From contig RPFO01000103.1 in the NCBI GenBank assembly GCA_009746045.1, forward strand, positions 754,570 through 818,569: a DNA stretch of 64,000 nt. The letters are read 5' to 3'. The notes under the pieces are model-generated. The model searched no databases. It was not told the DNA's origin and saw only the letters and a program-made list of their open reading frames with translations. The position numbers and the translations under genes are program-made. Positions 1 through 11,342 of the stretch are shown here, piece by piece (the stretch's first letter is position 1; each line of letters starts with the position of its first letter). The stretch comes from Mesostigma viride (Eukaryota; Streptophyta; Mesostigmatophyceae; Mesostigmatales; Mesostigmataceae).

Positions 1-54
1 CTCCCGTTAAGGAGTCACGGAGCATTTACCCCGATGGATGGATGGATAGATGGC
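1..54 (+). repeat. 3' end of a dispersed retroelement with GATG tail
   Basis: The window opens with CTCCCGTTAAGGAGTCACGG and runs into a GATG microsatellite. The same block recurs at 11343-11378 (+), diverged at 19718-19770 (+), and inverted at about 21389-21420. The inverted copy lies downstream of an L1-type ORF1. A conserved block followed by a short tandem tail is what the 3' end of a non-LTR retroelement looks like, but no ORF in this copy confirms it. Confidence 0.5.
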
Positions 55-233
55 AATTAGTGATGAAGGAGACCACCCCCAAGTCTGTGGGGGCTCCGCG
101 TGACCGCGTATGGCATTCACAGCGATTCGGGCCGGGGTGCCCACAACCCTGCAACTATGACCCAGATAGCTTACGCCTTACTAGTGCATCATCCATTCCA
201 TCCCATGTTCCCCTCCCACTAAGGACTTATGCT

Positions 234-252
234 CACGTGACGCAGTCACGTG
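234..252. repeat. CACGTGAC palindrome, dispersed copy 1
   Basis: CACGTGAC-GCA-GTCACGTG is a perfect 8-bp stem with a 3-nt loop. The same hairpin is at 21478-21496 and, with one mismatch, at 36901-36919. All three are next to TTAAT-rich DNA. The last two also share a flank containing GGTTGAAGGTTCCTTT on the side away from the AT stretch. It is a conserved part of a dispersed element, possibly a 3' UTR hairpin. Confidence 0.6.
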
Positions 253-269
253 TCTATTAATAATATATA

Positions 270-425
270 CTGAGTTATTTATTAGCTTAGCTTAGATTAG
301 TGAGTTTTCGCGGCTCCGCTCACCCCATCCGGCACCTGCCATGGAATACGTGCTACATGATCGGCCATCGGAGTCATGCCGCGGTTATCTCCTTGATGTT
401 ATAACTTAATTTTAAATTTAATTTT
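270..425 (-). repeat. Dispersed repeat, inverted relative to 36455-36560
   Basis: Read on the - strand, this matches the + strand at 36455-36560. Shared blocks are CATGACTCCG, GATCATGTAGCAC, a GATGGATGGG-like stretch, GAGCGGAGCCG and ACTAAGCTAA. It resembles the retroelement end at position 1 in having CTCCG followed by GATGG, so it may be a related subfamily. No coding sequence is visible. Confidence 0.5.
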
Positions 426-750
426 TAATGCGGCGTCCGCAATGTCGTCGCCGGGCCGGTGCGCGGCCGGGCTTGGCGGTTGGATTGCCTGTCAAGCTTT
501 AGACCGCGACGCGGCCCTCGGCCCCGGACGCGGGACGGCGCGGCGGCATGGGCGAAGGGTAGCATTACTAAGCAGTCGCTTGCGCTACCCCACGACTCGA
601 GAGTCGAGACTCAGAAGTCACAACTCACAAGTCACAAGTCACAACCCAAGAGACTCCTTGTTTCTTGCTTGTTTTTTTTCAAGTGGGGACTTCGCCAGAA
701 GCCCAACAGCGAATAATTATTTTAGCGTGCTCCATAACCTAATAATTCAG
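426..750. other. GC-rich upstream region of the GTPase gene
   Basis: A GC-rich stretch with CGCGGCC-type motifs is followed by short CACAAGT repeats around 620-645. No convincing coding exon, TATA box or RNA gene is seen. It lies immediately 5' of the first recognised GTPase exon and may hold its promoter and an unrecognised first exon. Confidence 0.3.
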
Positions 751-3700
751 GCAGACTTTCATGGCTGGGGCGCAGAGTTGAATTCAGATACCAGAAATGG
801 TTAGAATCCAGCCATAAGCATGTATTTTGGCAGTTTGGTATGGCCGCCCATGAAAATGCAGTAAAGGGTCTTTTGGAGGCGCCGGACCATTCAGTCGAGG
901 TGAAAATTGCCGTCATCGGAAAAGAAGGGGTTGGGAAGACCGCGCTTGTTAGCTCCTTATGTGGAACCGGTAAGGTGTAGGAATTTAATTGCGTCCTTCT
1001 GGGCCGTTTCATGGGTAAGTGATGGCTTAATTAGCTGAATTTCCTCTGCCAGTTTGGGACCGTTAAGAATACGTATGCATGCTTTACCTTGTACAATTAT
1101 TAGGCTCTTGGCATCCATAGACATACGACCCTTCTATTGTGAATTTTAGTAAGGAATACGGGCATAATCATTTAATTGTGCACGTCAGTCGTGGTATTTG
1201 GCCCCATCCATGCGAGCCAACGGCATGGATTGTCTCATAATTGGCAAGCTTCGTCGGGACCAACGGCCACATAACTGCGTTTCTGGTGACTGCGCATGCT
1301 TGTATTGCGCGTTTGCCTTTGACTAGGTTCCCCGGGGGCTAAGCTTACCGAGACACTCGGCCTTCAAGTGACGCAATGCGTTCGCAACAATAAGGTGCGA
1401 ATGCAGGGTCTGGCATTTAGTTACCAACTTTGGCATGTTCCGCATCAATTAAGGAATGATCCCAATGCTGCAGGCATGGGTGGCACCCGGTACCAAATGC
1501 TGGGAAGGTTAGCCGCCGGAAAGCGATGAGGATGTGGGGAAAGGATGGGATTCATGGGCTTGGTAGAAGGGATTTCAACGCCGCCTGCTGTCGTCATTAT
1601 CACTAATGGCTTCCTGTGCTAGTGCTCTCCTGGAAGGGATTGTGAGCTATTTTGGGATGGCACGGGATCATGCCGTGCCATGCCGTGCTGTAGTAGCATG
1701 CAGGTATTATTTGCAAGGGTCGCACACCACCATCGACCAGTCCAGCCTCTGCTAGACAGAAAGAGCGAAGAACGTTCACGCTTCTACTGTGACCATCTGA
1801 AGAGACGGATGTTGCTCGCCAGCTTCATAGCACGGACAAGCTCGTGAGGTGTGTGGTGAGGTGTGGGTGGGCATACAGGCGGGCGGGACGTTGGGGGGCG
1901 TACATCTAAACCACAAGGTAGTAGGGGCCCGTGACGAGACTAATTAATTAATTAATTAGGGGCCCGTGTCTACTATCATGGTGGGGTGGGGCAAGAGTCC
2001 AAAGCCTCTTTCATCGGCTGGAGAAGCAAAGATAAATACTAAATGATGGTAAATAAATACTGCTACTATATAATGGTAAATACTACATAATGGCAGTAGC
2101 CCACAGTTACCTCTATTATGTACATAATAATGAGCTAGATAGACTGGTACTCGCAGTTACCTCTATTATGTACATAATAATGAGCTAGATAGACTGGTAC
2201 TCACAGTAACCTCTATTATGTACATAATAATGAGCTAGATAGACTGGTACTCACAGTAACCTCTATTATGTACATAATAATGAGCTAGATAGACTGGTAC
2301 TCACGGAGCATGAAAGCAGGGGCCATGTCGGGTGGGGCCTGCGTCTTACTTACCCGTCGAGTGTGACGGCGGGGGGCCGACATTCGGGTGGGTGGGGGAA
2401 GGACGAATTGGTGGGGTGGTTGGTTGGACCTAACGGTGGGAGATGTTGGTCTGAACGTTGGGGTGGTGGGGAGTGCCAAATCGTGGGAGATGTTGGGCTG
2501 AACGGGGGGGGGGGGGAGGAGGACCAAACGGTGGGAGATGTTGATCTGAACGTTGGCGTGGTGGGGATGGCCAAATCGTGGGAGATGTTGGACTGAAGGT
2601 TGGGGGGGGGGGGATGATGACCAAACGGTGGATGGGGTGTTGGTATCCCATGGCTCCCACCCTCTGCTCAATCTCACGGCTCCCAACCTGTGCTTAATCA
2701 TTGCCTCCCAACCTGCCCACAGGACGCACAGCAGCACCCGCAGCTGCTGTCCTTCTGGGAGGCTGGCGGCCGCTACGCGTCGCTGTTCGAGTACCTGCCC
2801 GCCACCTGCCTCGCTGATGCCCATGTGGTGCTCTTTGTCTTCTCACTGACGGACCGTGCGAGCTTCGACCAGCTGAGGGAGCAGGTACTTGTTGAGGCCT
2901 GTGGTTCGATCTATTTTTACCCCATCTAATTCTTTACTTGTCGCTTTACAGTCGCACAGCCAGCTTCGACCAGCTGAGGGAGCAGGTACTTTTCGTTGAA
3001 CTTTATGCTGTCTTTCTAGTCATGTGGTCATTGTGCACGTAGTTTCATAGTAGTAGGTCACTAAGCATAAGATGTAATCGCAGGAACGCTGGTCACAGAG
3101 CGTCGCTGTTCTTGCGTTTGAGCCGCTCGTGGCAGGTGCTAGAATCACACCATAGTTAGCTTATGATTGTCTCCGTGTGTAGCCGTGCAGGTTATTGGGC
3201 CAGCTTGGGCCAGTGGGGGGGCAAGTACCTTTCTACTGTGGTGCCATCTAGTTATAGCCCAGCCGGTGTGCATTGCCTTCAAGTTCACTGACCAGCCAGC
3301 CTACACCGGCGGAGGGAGCCGGTACGTTTGCTCTGTGGTGTGAAACAGAGGGGATACTATATATATAGACTTTATAGTGAACGGGTAGACCGTGCAGGTA
3401 TAGGGCCAGCTTCTACCAACGGAGCAGGTATAGGGCCAGCTTTTCCCAATGAAGGGAGCGCATCCCCCCATGACTTCTTCTGGTTGTACCCCTTACACTC
3501 TTGTAGTAGCACTACTATATACTTATATGCTACTCATACATGTGGTAGTATTAATATTGTCGTCAGATCAGAAAGCAAGAAACGTGAAAACGCTAGCGGT
3601 CCAAATCTGAGATTCCGCGGAACACAGAAAGTAAGAAAGCCCAGAAGCTACCAGCAAGGAATCGAACATAGGACCTTTGGCATGATTTTGCGGCTGTGTG

Positions 3701-6700
3701 AGTCTCCTGATCCGAAGGCATCTCACTTAACGGTTCGAAACAGCCCAACTGCGAAAAACCTCTTTACCGGAGAGGGGTGCCAATATGTCCGATATTGCTG
3801 AATCTATAGAAGATGACTCACCACTAGGCCTATGTGCGCAGTATTAATATGTTTGTTCTCGTTGTGAGTGGGCCCACGTAGCTCAATTCTTATTGTGTTT
3901 CTTATTCTGATTGTTTTCGACCATAGGCTTGTAAGGTGAGCATAGGAGTATAGTGACCGGGCCAGACGCTACCCGTAGAAGTGGAAATTCTTGTGCACAC
4001 GTTTTCCAACAGGAGCTAATGTGTTAGAAGAAAGGGCAATAGGAAGCTAATTTGTTGGTTTAAAGGGCAATAGGAAGCTCATTTTTTAGAAAAAAAGGGC
4101 AATAGGAAGCTTATTTGTTGGTTTCAAGGGCAATAGGAAGCTATTTTGTTAGGAAAAGGGCAACATGAAGCTAATTTGTTAGAAGAAAGAGCGTCAGGAG
4201 GCAGACTGGGTCCTTGTCATATCTGTGTGACACCTCTTCCACGACGGCATGGACGTCCAGAAATCTTTCAAAAGCTCACTGCTATTTGCGAAGGACGACC
4301 GATTGCCTGCAACTTGTTTTCTGCATGCCTATGCGCGTAACTAGTGATGGACACAGTAACAAATGGGGGGGGGGGGATGCATGCATGCACGTCCCAGGGG
4401 TGCAGGTTTGTGCTAGCCACCACAATGTGCCAGCCTCCACGTTGTGCTAGCTACAAAACTGTGCTAGTCACTACGTTGTGCTAGCCACCAAATTGTGCTC
4501 GCCACTGCATTGCGCTCGCTACTGAATTGCGATGGGGTGCGACCGGATGAACGGCCTGGCTTGGTTCTGTGCCACAGCTTCCCTCGGTCAAGGGGACACC
4601 CGGCATCCTCGTGGCGACAAAGTAAGGCTACCCTCCACCCTGTCTATAATAAAGTACCCGCTCTATGTATATGGTGGTATGAGTTGGAGGAAAAATATGT
4701 ATACTTGTACGGCACAGGTCCAGTCTTTGGAGGGGACACCTGGCGTCCTTGTGGCGACCCAGTAAGCATGCTTCTGCTCCAATGTACTAGTAATACTAGA
4801 AAACTAGTAATGCTAGTAGTAAACTAGTAAGTGTACTAGCAGTGCATGACTTGCTTATACTGCCATTTATTATACGACTTGCTTATACTGCCATTTATTA
4901 TATGACTTGTTTATACTGCCATTTATTATACGACTTGCTTATACTGCTGTTTATTTTACAACTTGCCTGTACTGCTATTTATTGTACGACTTGCTTATAC
5001 TGCTATCTATTATACGACTTGCTTATACTGCTATTTATCATACGACTTGCTTATACTGCTATTTATTATACGACTTGCTTATACTGCTATTTATCATACG
5101 ACTTGCTTATACTGCTATTTATTATACAACTTGCTTATACTGCCATTTATTATACGACTTGCTTATACTGCTATTTATTATACGACTTGCGTATACTGCT
5201 ATTTATTTATTTATCATTCACATTTCTTTGTGAGCTGGTTGACGCCATATATTCCACCCTAATATATTCCATACTTAGTTTCTTTTTGAACGATATCAAT
5301 AGTACTGAAACTACCAGATAATAGACAAATAGATAGCCCTCACAATGCAAGTGGAATTTCACAACTTGATGATTGAGCTGTATCTCTTAAACCACCTAAA
5401 AAAGGAGTGTTTATTATTAGATTCATATCCTGACATTAATAAACCAAGAGGTGCTACACTTGAAACTGTAATCTGCTTTTCCGGCAATGCCATGTCCTGG
5501 GAGTCGGGCTCCCGTCTTAGAACAACCCCGTGTAAGGTGGACGAAGGCAGGCTCCCGTCTTCACAAAACCCTTAGCCCTCTCTGGCCCAGGCTGTCCATA
5601 CCAGCGCATATGCTCCCTTCTTAATGTCTTGCCTAGAGGCGACTTGTTTAGTAAGTAGTAAGTAAACCCCTCATGTCTTGGGTCTGAGCCCGTCTGCGTG
5701 CACGGCAGGTTCTTCCAGCCGCTAACGTACGGCACAGACCTCAGGTGCACGTGATTTCTGCGTGGCACTACGCCTTCGCAAGGCAACAATCAACCCCCTT
5801 GTTGCACTTTCGGGAAAAAATCAACTTAAAAGACCTCTATCTAGTTGTGGGAAACTTTAGTCATGGGCATTTATTCCTGGAAAATAATATTTGTTCTTAC
5901 GTCCCTGTGTCTGCGATCTGAAATAGAAGCAGGAGCAACCACTGTTGCACTGGAGTGTAGGTTCTCTAATTGTTTGCGAAAGTCGGCGCGGTTGCAAGCA
6001 GACCAAGTCGTGTTTGCAAAGAAGAGGGACGAGGGCTATATTGGGGGTGGGTGCGGCCCTTGGGCTTAGCAGTATGATAGAGGCCGCCTGCCGTGGCATC
6101 ATAGACTGCCTGTTACTGTTTGTAATATAACAGGAGGGGGTACGTCACGGCAAAACTGCCCACTCCAAGTTTGGTCCGACGGGGCTCTGACAGACGTGGA
6201 GCGAGCTCCGAAACCGCCCCGTCGCCAGAATGATTAAAAAGGAGTGCGCTCAAGTTGGCTTTTTGAGGACGGCGCGAGGAAAATAGAACCGACGTGCGCT
6301 CGGCAAACACACCCGGCGCCTGGTTTTCAGGAAAGGTGCGCGCTCACCGTGAGACTACAATAACCCTGTCGGACCACCGGCGCGGGAATAAACTCAACTC
6401 AACTCAACCGTGAGACTAGGTATTGGTCCGGCGCTTAGGGCTTACATCCCGGAGTGAGGTACTCGTGGACGTACTAACGCACATATACGTACTATGGTAA
6501 TTATACGGTCATAATTTATAGGACACGTGGCGTGACTAGGAGTGATCTTGGTGGCGTCAGACACAAGTCCTGACTGTGCCGACTACCTCCCTAGCGTATA
6601 CATGCCACGTGTCACACGTCCAACGTGCACTCCAAACCGCCCCGACGGACCAAATTTGGCAAAGGTGTGCGCTCCACGATTTTTCACTTTGGCTGGTGAC

Positions 6701-9700
6701 GGACGGCGCTGGACGGCAAAAAAGTGTGCGCGCTCAAGTAGGAAAATGGGGGGGTATGTCCCCCCTCCTAGTATAATCATTGTGTAGAGTATGCTACAGC
6801 AGGGGGGCCCTGGGACAAAACACCGACGCGACAACACCTTCGCGATCCACCCCCCTTGCGACGGGGGTGGCCTGGCAAAGCGGTAGGGCTCGACCAACCG
6901 TCTAGGCACCCACGCGACGACGGGGGTGGCCTCGCAAAGCCGTAGGACTCGACCAACCGTCTAGGTACCCACGCGACGACGGGGGTGGCCTCGCAAAGCC
7001 GCAGGACTCGACCAACCGTCTAGGTACCCACGCGACGACGGGGGTGGCCTTGCAAAGCCGTAGGACTCGACCAACCGTCTAGGCACCCACGCGACGACGG
7101 GGGTGGCCTCGCAAAGCCGTAGGACTCGACCAACCGTCTAGGCACCCACGCGACGACGGGGGTGGCCTTGCAAAGCCGTAGGACTCGACCAACCGTCTAG
7201 GCACCCACGCGACGACGGGGGTGGCCTCGCAAAGCCGTAGGACTCGACCAACCGTCTAGGTACCCACGCGACGACGGGGGTGGCCTCGCAAAGCCGTAGG
7301 ACTCGACCAACCGTCTAGGCACCCACGCGACGACGGGGGTGGCCTCGCAAAGCCGTAGGACTCGACCAACCGTCTAGGCACCCACGCGACGACGGGGGTG
7401 GCCTCGCAAAGCCGTAGGACTCGACCAACCGTCTAGGCACCCACGCGACGACAGGGGTGGCCTCGCAAAGCCGTAGGACTCGACCAACCGTCTAGGTACC
7501 CACGCGACGACGGGGGTGGCCTCGCAAAGCCGCAGGACTCGACCAACCGTCTAGGCACCCACGCGGCGACGGGGGTGGCCTGGCAAACCCGTAGGACTTG
7601 ACCAACCATCTAGGCACCCACGCGACGACGGGGGTGGCCTGGCAAAGCCGTAGGACTCGAGCAACCGTCTAGGTACCCACGCGACGACGGGGGTGGCCTC
7701 GCAAAGCCGTAGGAGAAGTTCCCTCACGGACAGCACAGACCATATAGTAACAAGACCATGCTGTAGTAGTAAGACCATATAGTGTACCTATACATGAGTG
7801 GTTCCCTCACAGACAGCGCAAGTAGACTCTTTTGGGCTCGCCGTCCGGGTGCTAACATGCCGGCAGTAAGCGTGCAGACATGCCGGCAGTAAGCGTGCCG
7901 ACATGCCGGCAGTAAGCGTGCAGACATGCCGGCAGTAAGCGTGCTGACATTCAGTGGCAACCACAAACGCTTGGTATTCGTCCTGCGCACTGGTCAGTGC
8001 GCGGCTCATTGGCCTGGTGGCATCATTGACCAGTCACAGTCGCAAACCGCGAAATAGCTTGGCAAGGCCACCGCTGTGGGTGCCCGCTATAGTGACCGCG
8101 ATGTGGCCACTACAGTGACCGCGATGTGCCCGCTATAGTGACCGCTATGTGCCCACTTGCTACGGCTGCGCAAGGCAACAGCTGTGGGTGCCCACTATAG
8201 TGACCGCGATGTGCCCGCTATAGTGACCGCGATGTGCCCACTGTAGTGTCCGCTGTGGTTGCCCACTATAGTGACCGCGATGTGCCCACTTGCTACGGCA
8301 TGGCGAGGCACCCCCCTCTTGACGGGGGCTGGTTCTCGACCACGTCGTTAGTTCTCTCCATAGCTGTTAATGGTAATGCCACAAGCTAGGCCACCCCTAT
8401 CAAAGGGGCTGGTTCCCGATACCGATGTCACGCAGTAGTGTCACTAGGTGTTCGTTTGCTTGGGCGCCATCCCAACAGCGGAGGGAATCCTGCTGGCTGT
8501 TTGACCAACAGGGATCTGTTCCTGCCCACGCCTCCCCTGGCCTCTATATGTTTATGCTGGCTCCCAATACTGCGGACTGTCACCTGCCCCCGGCTGACCG
8601 CTCCCCCCCAATACAGCACCTTGACCTGGTTTCCCTCATGCCTCGCCTCTGCCACTCTCCGCGCATACTACTATACATATATACTATACTACGATATGTA
8701 GTAGTGCTACTACACTGTCTCATATATCTATACTACTATATATATACTGACCGTGCCCTCTCTTCTGATGACCGTTCCTATAGGCATGCAGGGAAGCCAC
8801 TTTTCGTCGTCCACTCCTCGTGGCCATGTCTCTGCTGTTCCATCCCATATGGCCCAGACATCTCCCCTCAATCGGACATGGATCTCCCCATCTGCATCCG
8901 CTTCCCTATCTGGCATCCTCTCCCCCATCTGCATCCGCTTCCCTATCTGGCATCGTCTCCCCCATCTGCATCAGCTTCCCTATCTGACCCTTGCATTCTC
9001 CATACCTCCTTGGTGTTGGCCCCGACCCCTCCTCGGCGGAATTGTCCCCCACTGCCAGGCAGGACCTGGCGCTGCAGAGCACCGTGCTCCCCAGCGAGCT
9101 GCCAGAATTAGCCGAGGCCGAAGGCATCCCCTTCATCTGCCGCGTTGCGAACCCGGCCATACCAAAGGAGCCCCTGGGAGGTGCGGCGCACGGGGGAGGT
9201 GGCGCCCCGCCTACCCAGCCCCCGGTACGTGAATGGGCGTATTTTATAACTTAATAATACTATACTCTTCATATAACAGCACGGTGGGGTGTGCACGCTG
9301 CTACTTCCCTTAGCCCTCCATGCCCAAGAATGAAGAGCCGACCATCTTCTCCCATATCGCCGCGTGCAGCCGGTACGTGGGTGTCCCATGGAGGTCACTT
9401 CCTTTCATGCAATCTATAGGTGATTGTACGCAGCTAATAGCTGTAGGTACTTTAAACACGCTGCTACTTACTTGTACCCTACATGACAATCAAGCCACGG
9501 AGGAGTTGGGGTTATCATATTGCATTGTGGGGGCTATTATAATGCAGTTAAGACACTGAATACATGGACACTTGTGGCTGTCTGTTGCGAAGGCTCGCTA
9601 TCCCTATTTGCTTCTGCGTTCTTCCGTTTGCCTTGTCCTTGTGTTGCATCGCCCGCCCCGTGGTTTCTTATTCTCAAACCATGTGTTTAGACTTTGTACT

Positions 9701-10996
9701 GCTATGGATCTGGTGTACGCAATGCTACTGTACGGTAATGTTATTGTATACACCATGCTGCTTGAGCTCACCCACTTGCCACCAAACCGCCGGAATGTGC
9801 GCAAATGAAAAATATTTCGGTTATATCATGTGGGTGTTGTAAAGCGATGTGTGTGTGTTTGAATGCGATTTCTTTGTTTTGCATGGAGATGGGTGTAGAT
9901 GGGGTCAGCAGTCGATATCTCCTTCTCATCTCAACTCACTTCTGTACATTAACCTGGGATGAAGTCGATAAGGGGCGCAGCAATAAGGGGTTGCTTTGCG
10001 AATCCGTGGAACCCCAACAGAGGAACATTTGACAGGGTACTCATGGTACGGACCCTTGAGATGCCAAGCCTGTGCTGGTTGTCGGGTTGATGTCATGGTC
10101 ACTGTACCATAGTAGTGTGTTGTGGCACGGACGTTCGAGATGCCAAGCCTGCGCTGATTATCTCACTGCAACATTTTCACAATCCAACCACCTTGCGGAA
10201 AACTTGCAAAAAAGCTTGCCTTGCGAAGCCGTAGTTACACAGCCAAGTTGTCTGATGGACATACACATGCATCTTGTGATGTGATATAAAAGGCGCTCCA
10301 TAGAGATATCCTTACTACCCTTGACAATACCGGCATTTGTTCTGGTACCATACACTACTGCCACCGTGCACTACTGCCCCCACCCCCCCACCCCCACCTT
10401 CTCCACCTGCCTCTTCACCTCCACCCCCACACCTGCACCCGTACCTGCACCCGCACTCGCACCAACACGAACACCAACTCCAACACCAACTGACACCAAC
10501 TCCAACACCAACTCCAACACCAACACCAACACCAACACCAACACCAACACCAACACCAATACCAACACCAACACCAACACCAACACCAACACCAACACCA
10601 ACACCAACACCAACACCAACACCAACACCAACACCAACACCAACACCAACACCAACACCAACACCAACACCAACACCAACACCAACACCAACACCAACAC
10701 CAACACCAACACCAACACCAACACCAACACCAACGCCAACACCAACACTTAACCGCTTAGAAGTACTGCACGAACAGTACTGGCACTGGTTCTATTACCA
10801 CCACCTCTACGGCCACTGGTCACCAACACCACCAAATACACACAGGCAGGGCCTGCACACGTTACATTTGTACGCCAGCATATGCCACTGCCACTTGATG
10901 ATTTTCCTCAATATTGCATCTTCTTAATTTGCTGTTGGACAGGAGTTCGTGGAGCAACTTTTGGCGGCGATTCAGAGCCTCATCCGCAAGAGTTAA
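751..10996 (+). CDS. CPLANE2: CPLANE2/RSG1-like ciliogenesis small GTPase, split gene
   Basis: The exons were rebuilt by eye from splice sites, phase and family pattern. They are about 751-969 (5' limit uncertain), 1327-1394, 2723-2884, 4578-4621 (or its copy 4718-4761), 9059-9224, 9314-9376 and 10943-10996. Together they give about 258 codons, close to the length of animal CPLANE2. Visible motifs are the P-loop GKEGVGKT, a switch I block with ETLGLQ, a G3 region WEAGG (Glu replaces the usual Asp), FSLTDRASF, the G4 motif TKQD and RVAN in the G5 position. In animals CPLANE2 acts with the CPLANE complex at the ciliary base to recruit intraflagellar transport proteins. Exon 2 could extend past 1394, since the frame stays open with [13 protein letters not shown]. 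Joining the last two exons in frame needs the weak donor at 9377 rather than the better one at 9373, or a missed exon. The introns are up to 4.3 kb long and full of repeats. Confidence 0.75.
2101..2309 (+). repeat. 50-bp tandem repeat, about 4 copies
   Basis: A unit beginning CTCTATTATGTACATAATAA recurs at 2111, 2161, 2211 and 2261, an exact 50-bp period. Each unit contains the palindrome TTATGTACATAA. It lies in the intron before the third recognised exon of the GTPase gene. Confidence 0.9.
2378..2640 (+). repeat. G-rich minisatellite, about 5 imperfect copies
   Basis: GTGGGAGATGTTGG followed by CTGAACGTTGG and a G-rich spacer recurs about every 47 bp. Open frames on both strands here are products of the repeat. 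It ends about 80 bp before the exon starting at 2723. Confidence 0.85.
2953..2992 (+). pseudogene. Duplicated exon end plus 5' splice site
   Basis: Thirty bases covering the last 24 nt of the exon ending at 2884 and its GTACTT donor (2861-2890) are repeated exactly at 2962-2991, after a possible acceptor, TTTACAG. Using it as an exon would not keep phase, so it is probably a pseudo-exon. More decayed versions are visible around 3190-3235, 3290-3335 and 3400-3460. Confidence 0.7.
3630..3740 (-). repeat. tRNA-like SINE fragment (possible)
   Basis: On the - strand there is a B-box-like GTTCGATTCC preceded by GGTCC, with GGAGAC upstream and TTCCGCGG downstream. The same landmarks are in the better-supported SINE at 35929-36258. 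The T-stem does not pair properly, so this is not a working tRNA gene. Confidence 0.3.
4018..4190 (+). repeat. About 36-bp tandem repeat, 5 copies
   Basis: GGGCAATAGGAAGCT followed by an AT-rich TTTGTTGGTTT-like spacer is repeated five times with small changes. It is intronic. Confidence 0.85.
4578..4761 (+). other. Duplicated 44-nt exon carrying the GTPase G4 motif
   Basis: Copy 1 (4578-4621) and copy 2 (4718-4761) are each exactly 44 nt, each preceded by a CACAG acceptor and followed by a GTAAG donor. Both start in phase 0 and leave 2 nt over, so either joins correctly to the exon at 9059. Copy 1 encodes [14 protein letters not shown] plus AA and gives TKQD after splicing. Copy 2 encodes [14 protein letters not shown] plus CA and gives TQQD, losing the guanine-contacting Lys. 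They could be mutually exclusive exons or a fresh duplicate decaying. Confidence 0.7.
4842..5206 (+). repeat. 28-bp tandem repeat, about 13 copies
   Basis: The unit CGACTTGCTTATACTGCTAT plus TTATTATA repeats with few changes. Because 28 is not a multiple of 3, each frame gives a similar Leu/Tyr/Ile-rich open frame, so these frames are not genes. It is intronic. Confidence 0.95.
5210..6850. other. Intronic DNA without recognised genes
   Basis: No exon could be supported here. Two related blocks, at about 6150-6340 and 6620-6750, share GTGCGCGCTCAAGT-like and CCGCCCCGACGG-like motifs and may be halves of an old element. The rest shows no recognisable feature. Confidence 0.4.
6851..7716 (+). 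repeat. 59-bp minisatellite, about 14.7 copies
   Basis: The unit contains CGACGGGGGTGGCCTCGCAA and CGACCAACCGTCTAGG and repeats with a strict 59-bp period and only scattered substitutions. Near-identity suggests recent expansion. There are no spacers, so it is not a CRISPR array. It is intronic in the GTPase gene. Confidence 0.95.
7851..7950 (+). repeat. 23-bp repeat, 4 copies
   Basis: ACATGCCGGCAGTAAGCGTG plus 3 nt is repeated four times head to tail. It contains the palindrome GCCGGC. Confidence 0.9.
8085..8290 (+). repeat. Degenerate ATAGTGACCGCGATGTG repeat
   Basis: About eight imperfect copies of CTATAGTGACCGCGATGTGC are broken by related longer blocks. It is intronic and noncoding. 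Confidence 0.85.
8868..8985 (+). repeat. About 33-bp pyrimidine-rich repeat, 3-4 copies
   Basis: CATCTGCATCCGCTTCCCTA plus TCTGGCATC is repeated just upstream of the acceptor at 9058. It adds a long pyrimidine-rich tract before the G4/G5 exon. Confidence 0.8.
10489..10749 (+). repeat. (ACCAAC)n microsatellite, about 43 units
   Basis: This is an almost pure hexamer array with a handful of variants. It yields long low-complexity frames (Thr-Asn, Thr-Pro, or Val-Leu on the other strand) that are not genes. It lies in the last intron of the GTPase gene, about 200 bp before the terminal exon. Confidence 0.95.
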
Positions 10997-11342
10997 GCCA
11001 GCAGCGACGGCTGCTGTTTTCCTTCAGTTTGGAAGGACAGGCCTTGCCTACGGGAAGCTCTTTCAAAATGCCTTACATGGCTTTGCAGGGCAGCCATGCC
11101 TCAGGTGGCTGGATTCCAATGTAATGGTGGATCGCGGAGGCCTTGGCTTGCCTACAAAGTTCTGGATTTGGCACGGCAATGGCAAACAGTATTATGATGA
11201 TTTTTAGCATTATAATGATACTAGCTGCAGCATGCTTGTGCACATCATCATGACTAATGTTGGCAGTGCCTGAGCGTACTAACATCCCTCACAGTCATCA
11301 TTGATCTTGCAACCCAAATGTTAATTAATTAAACTCACGAGC

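Noticed and set aside
442-716. rRNA or coding exon in the GC-rich stretch
   Set aside because: No match to recognisable rRNA motifs, and overlapping frames without a domain.
1395-1508. Firm extension of GTPase exon 2
   Set aside because: The frame is open and [13 protein letters not shown] resembles a beta-strand, but the available donors do not keep phase as well as the one at 1395. It is left as an alternative only.
6851-7716. CRISPR-like array
   Set aside because: The 59-bp units are contiguous without unique spacers and lie in an intron of a eukaryotic gene. It is a minisatellite.
10321-10927. Thr-Pro / Thr-Asn / Val-Leu proteins
   Set aside because: They are translations of the ACCAAC array, intronic in the GTPase gene.
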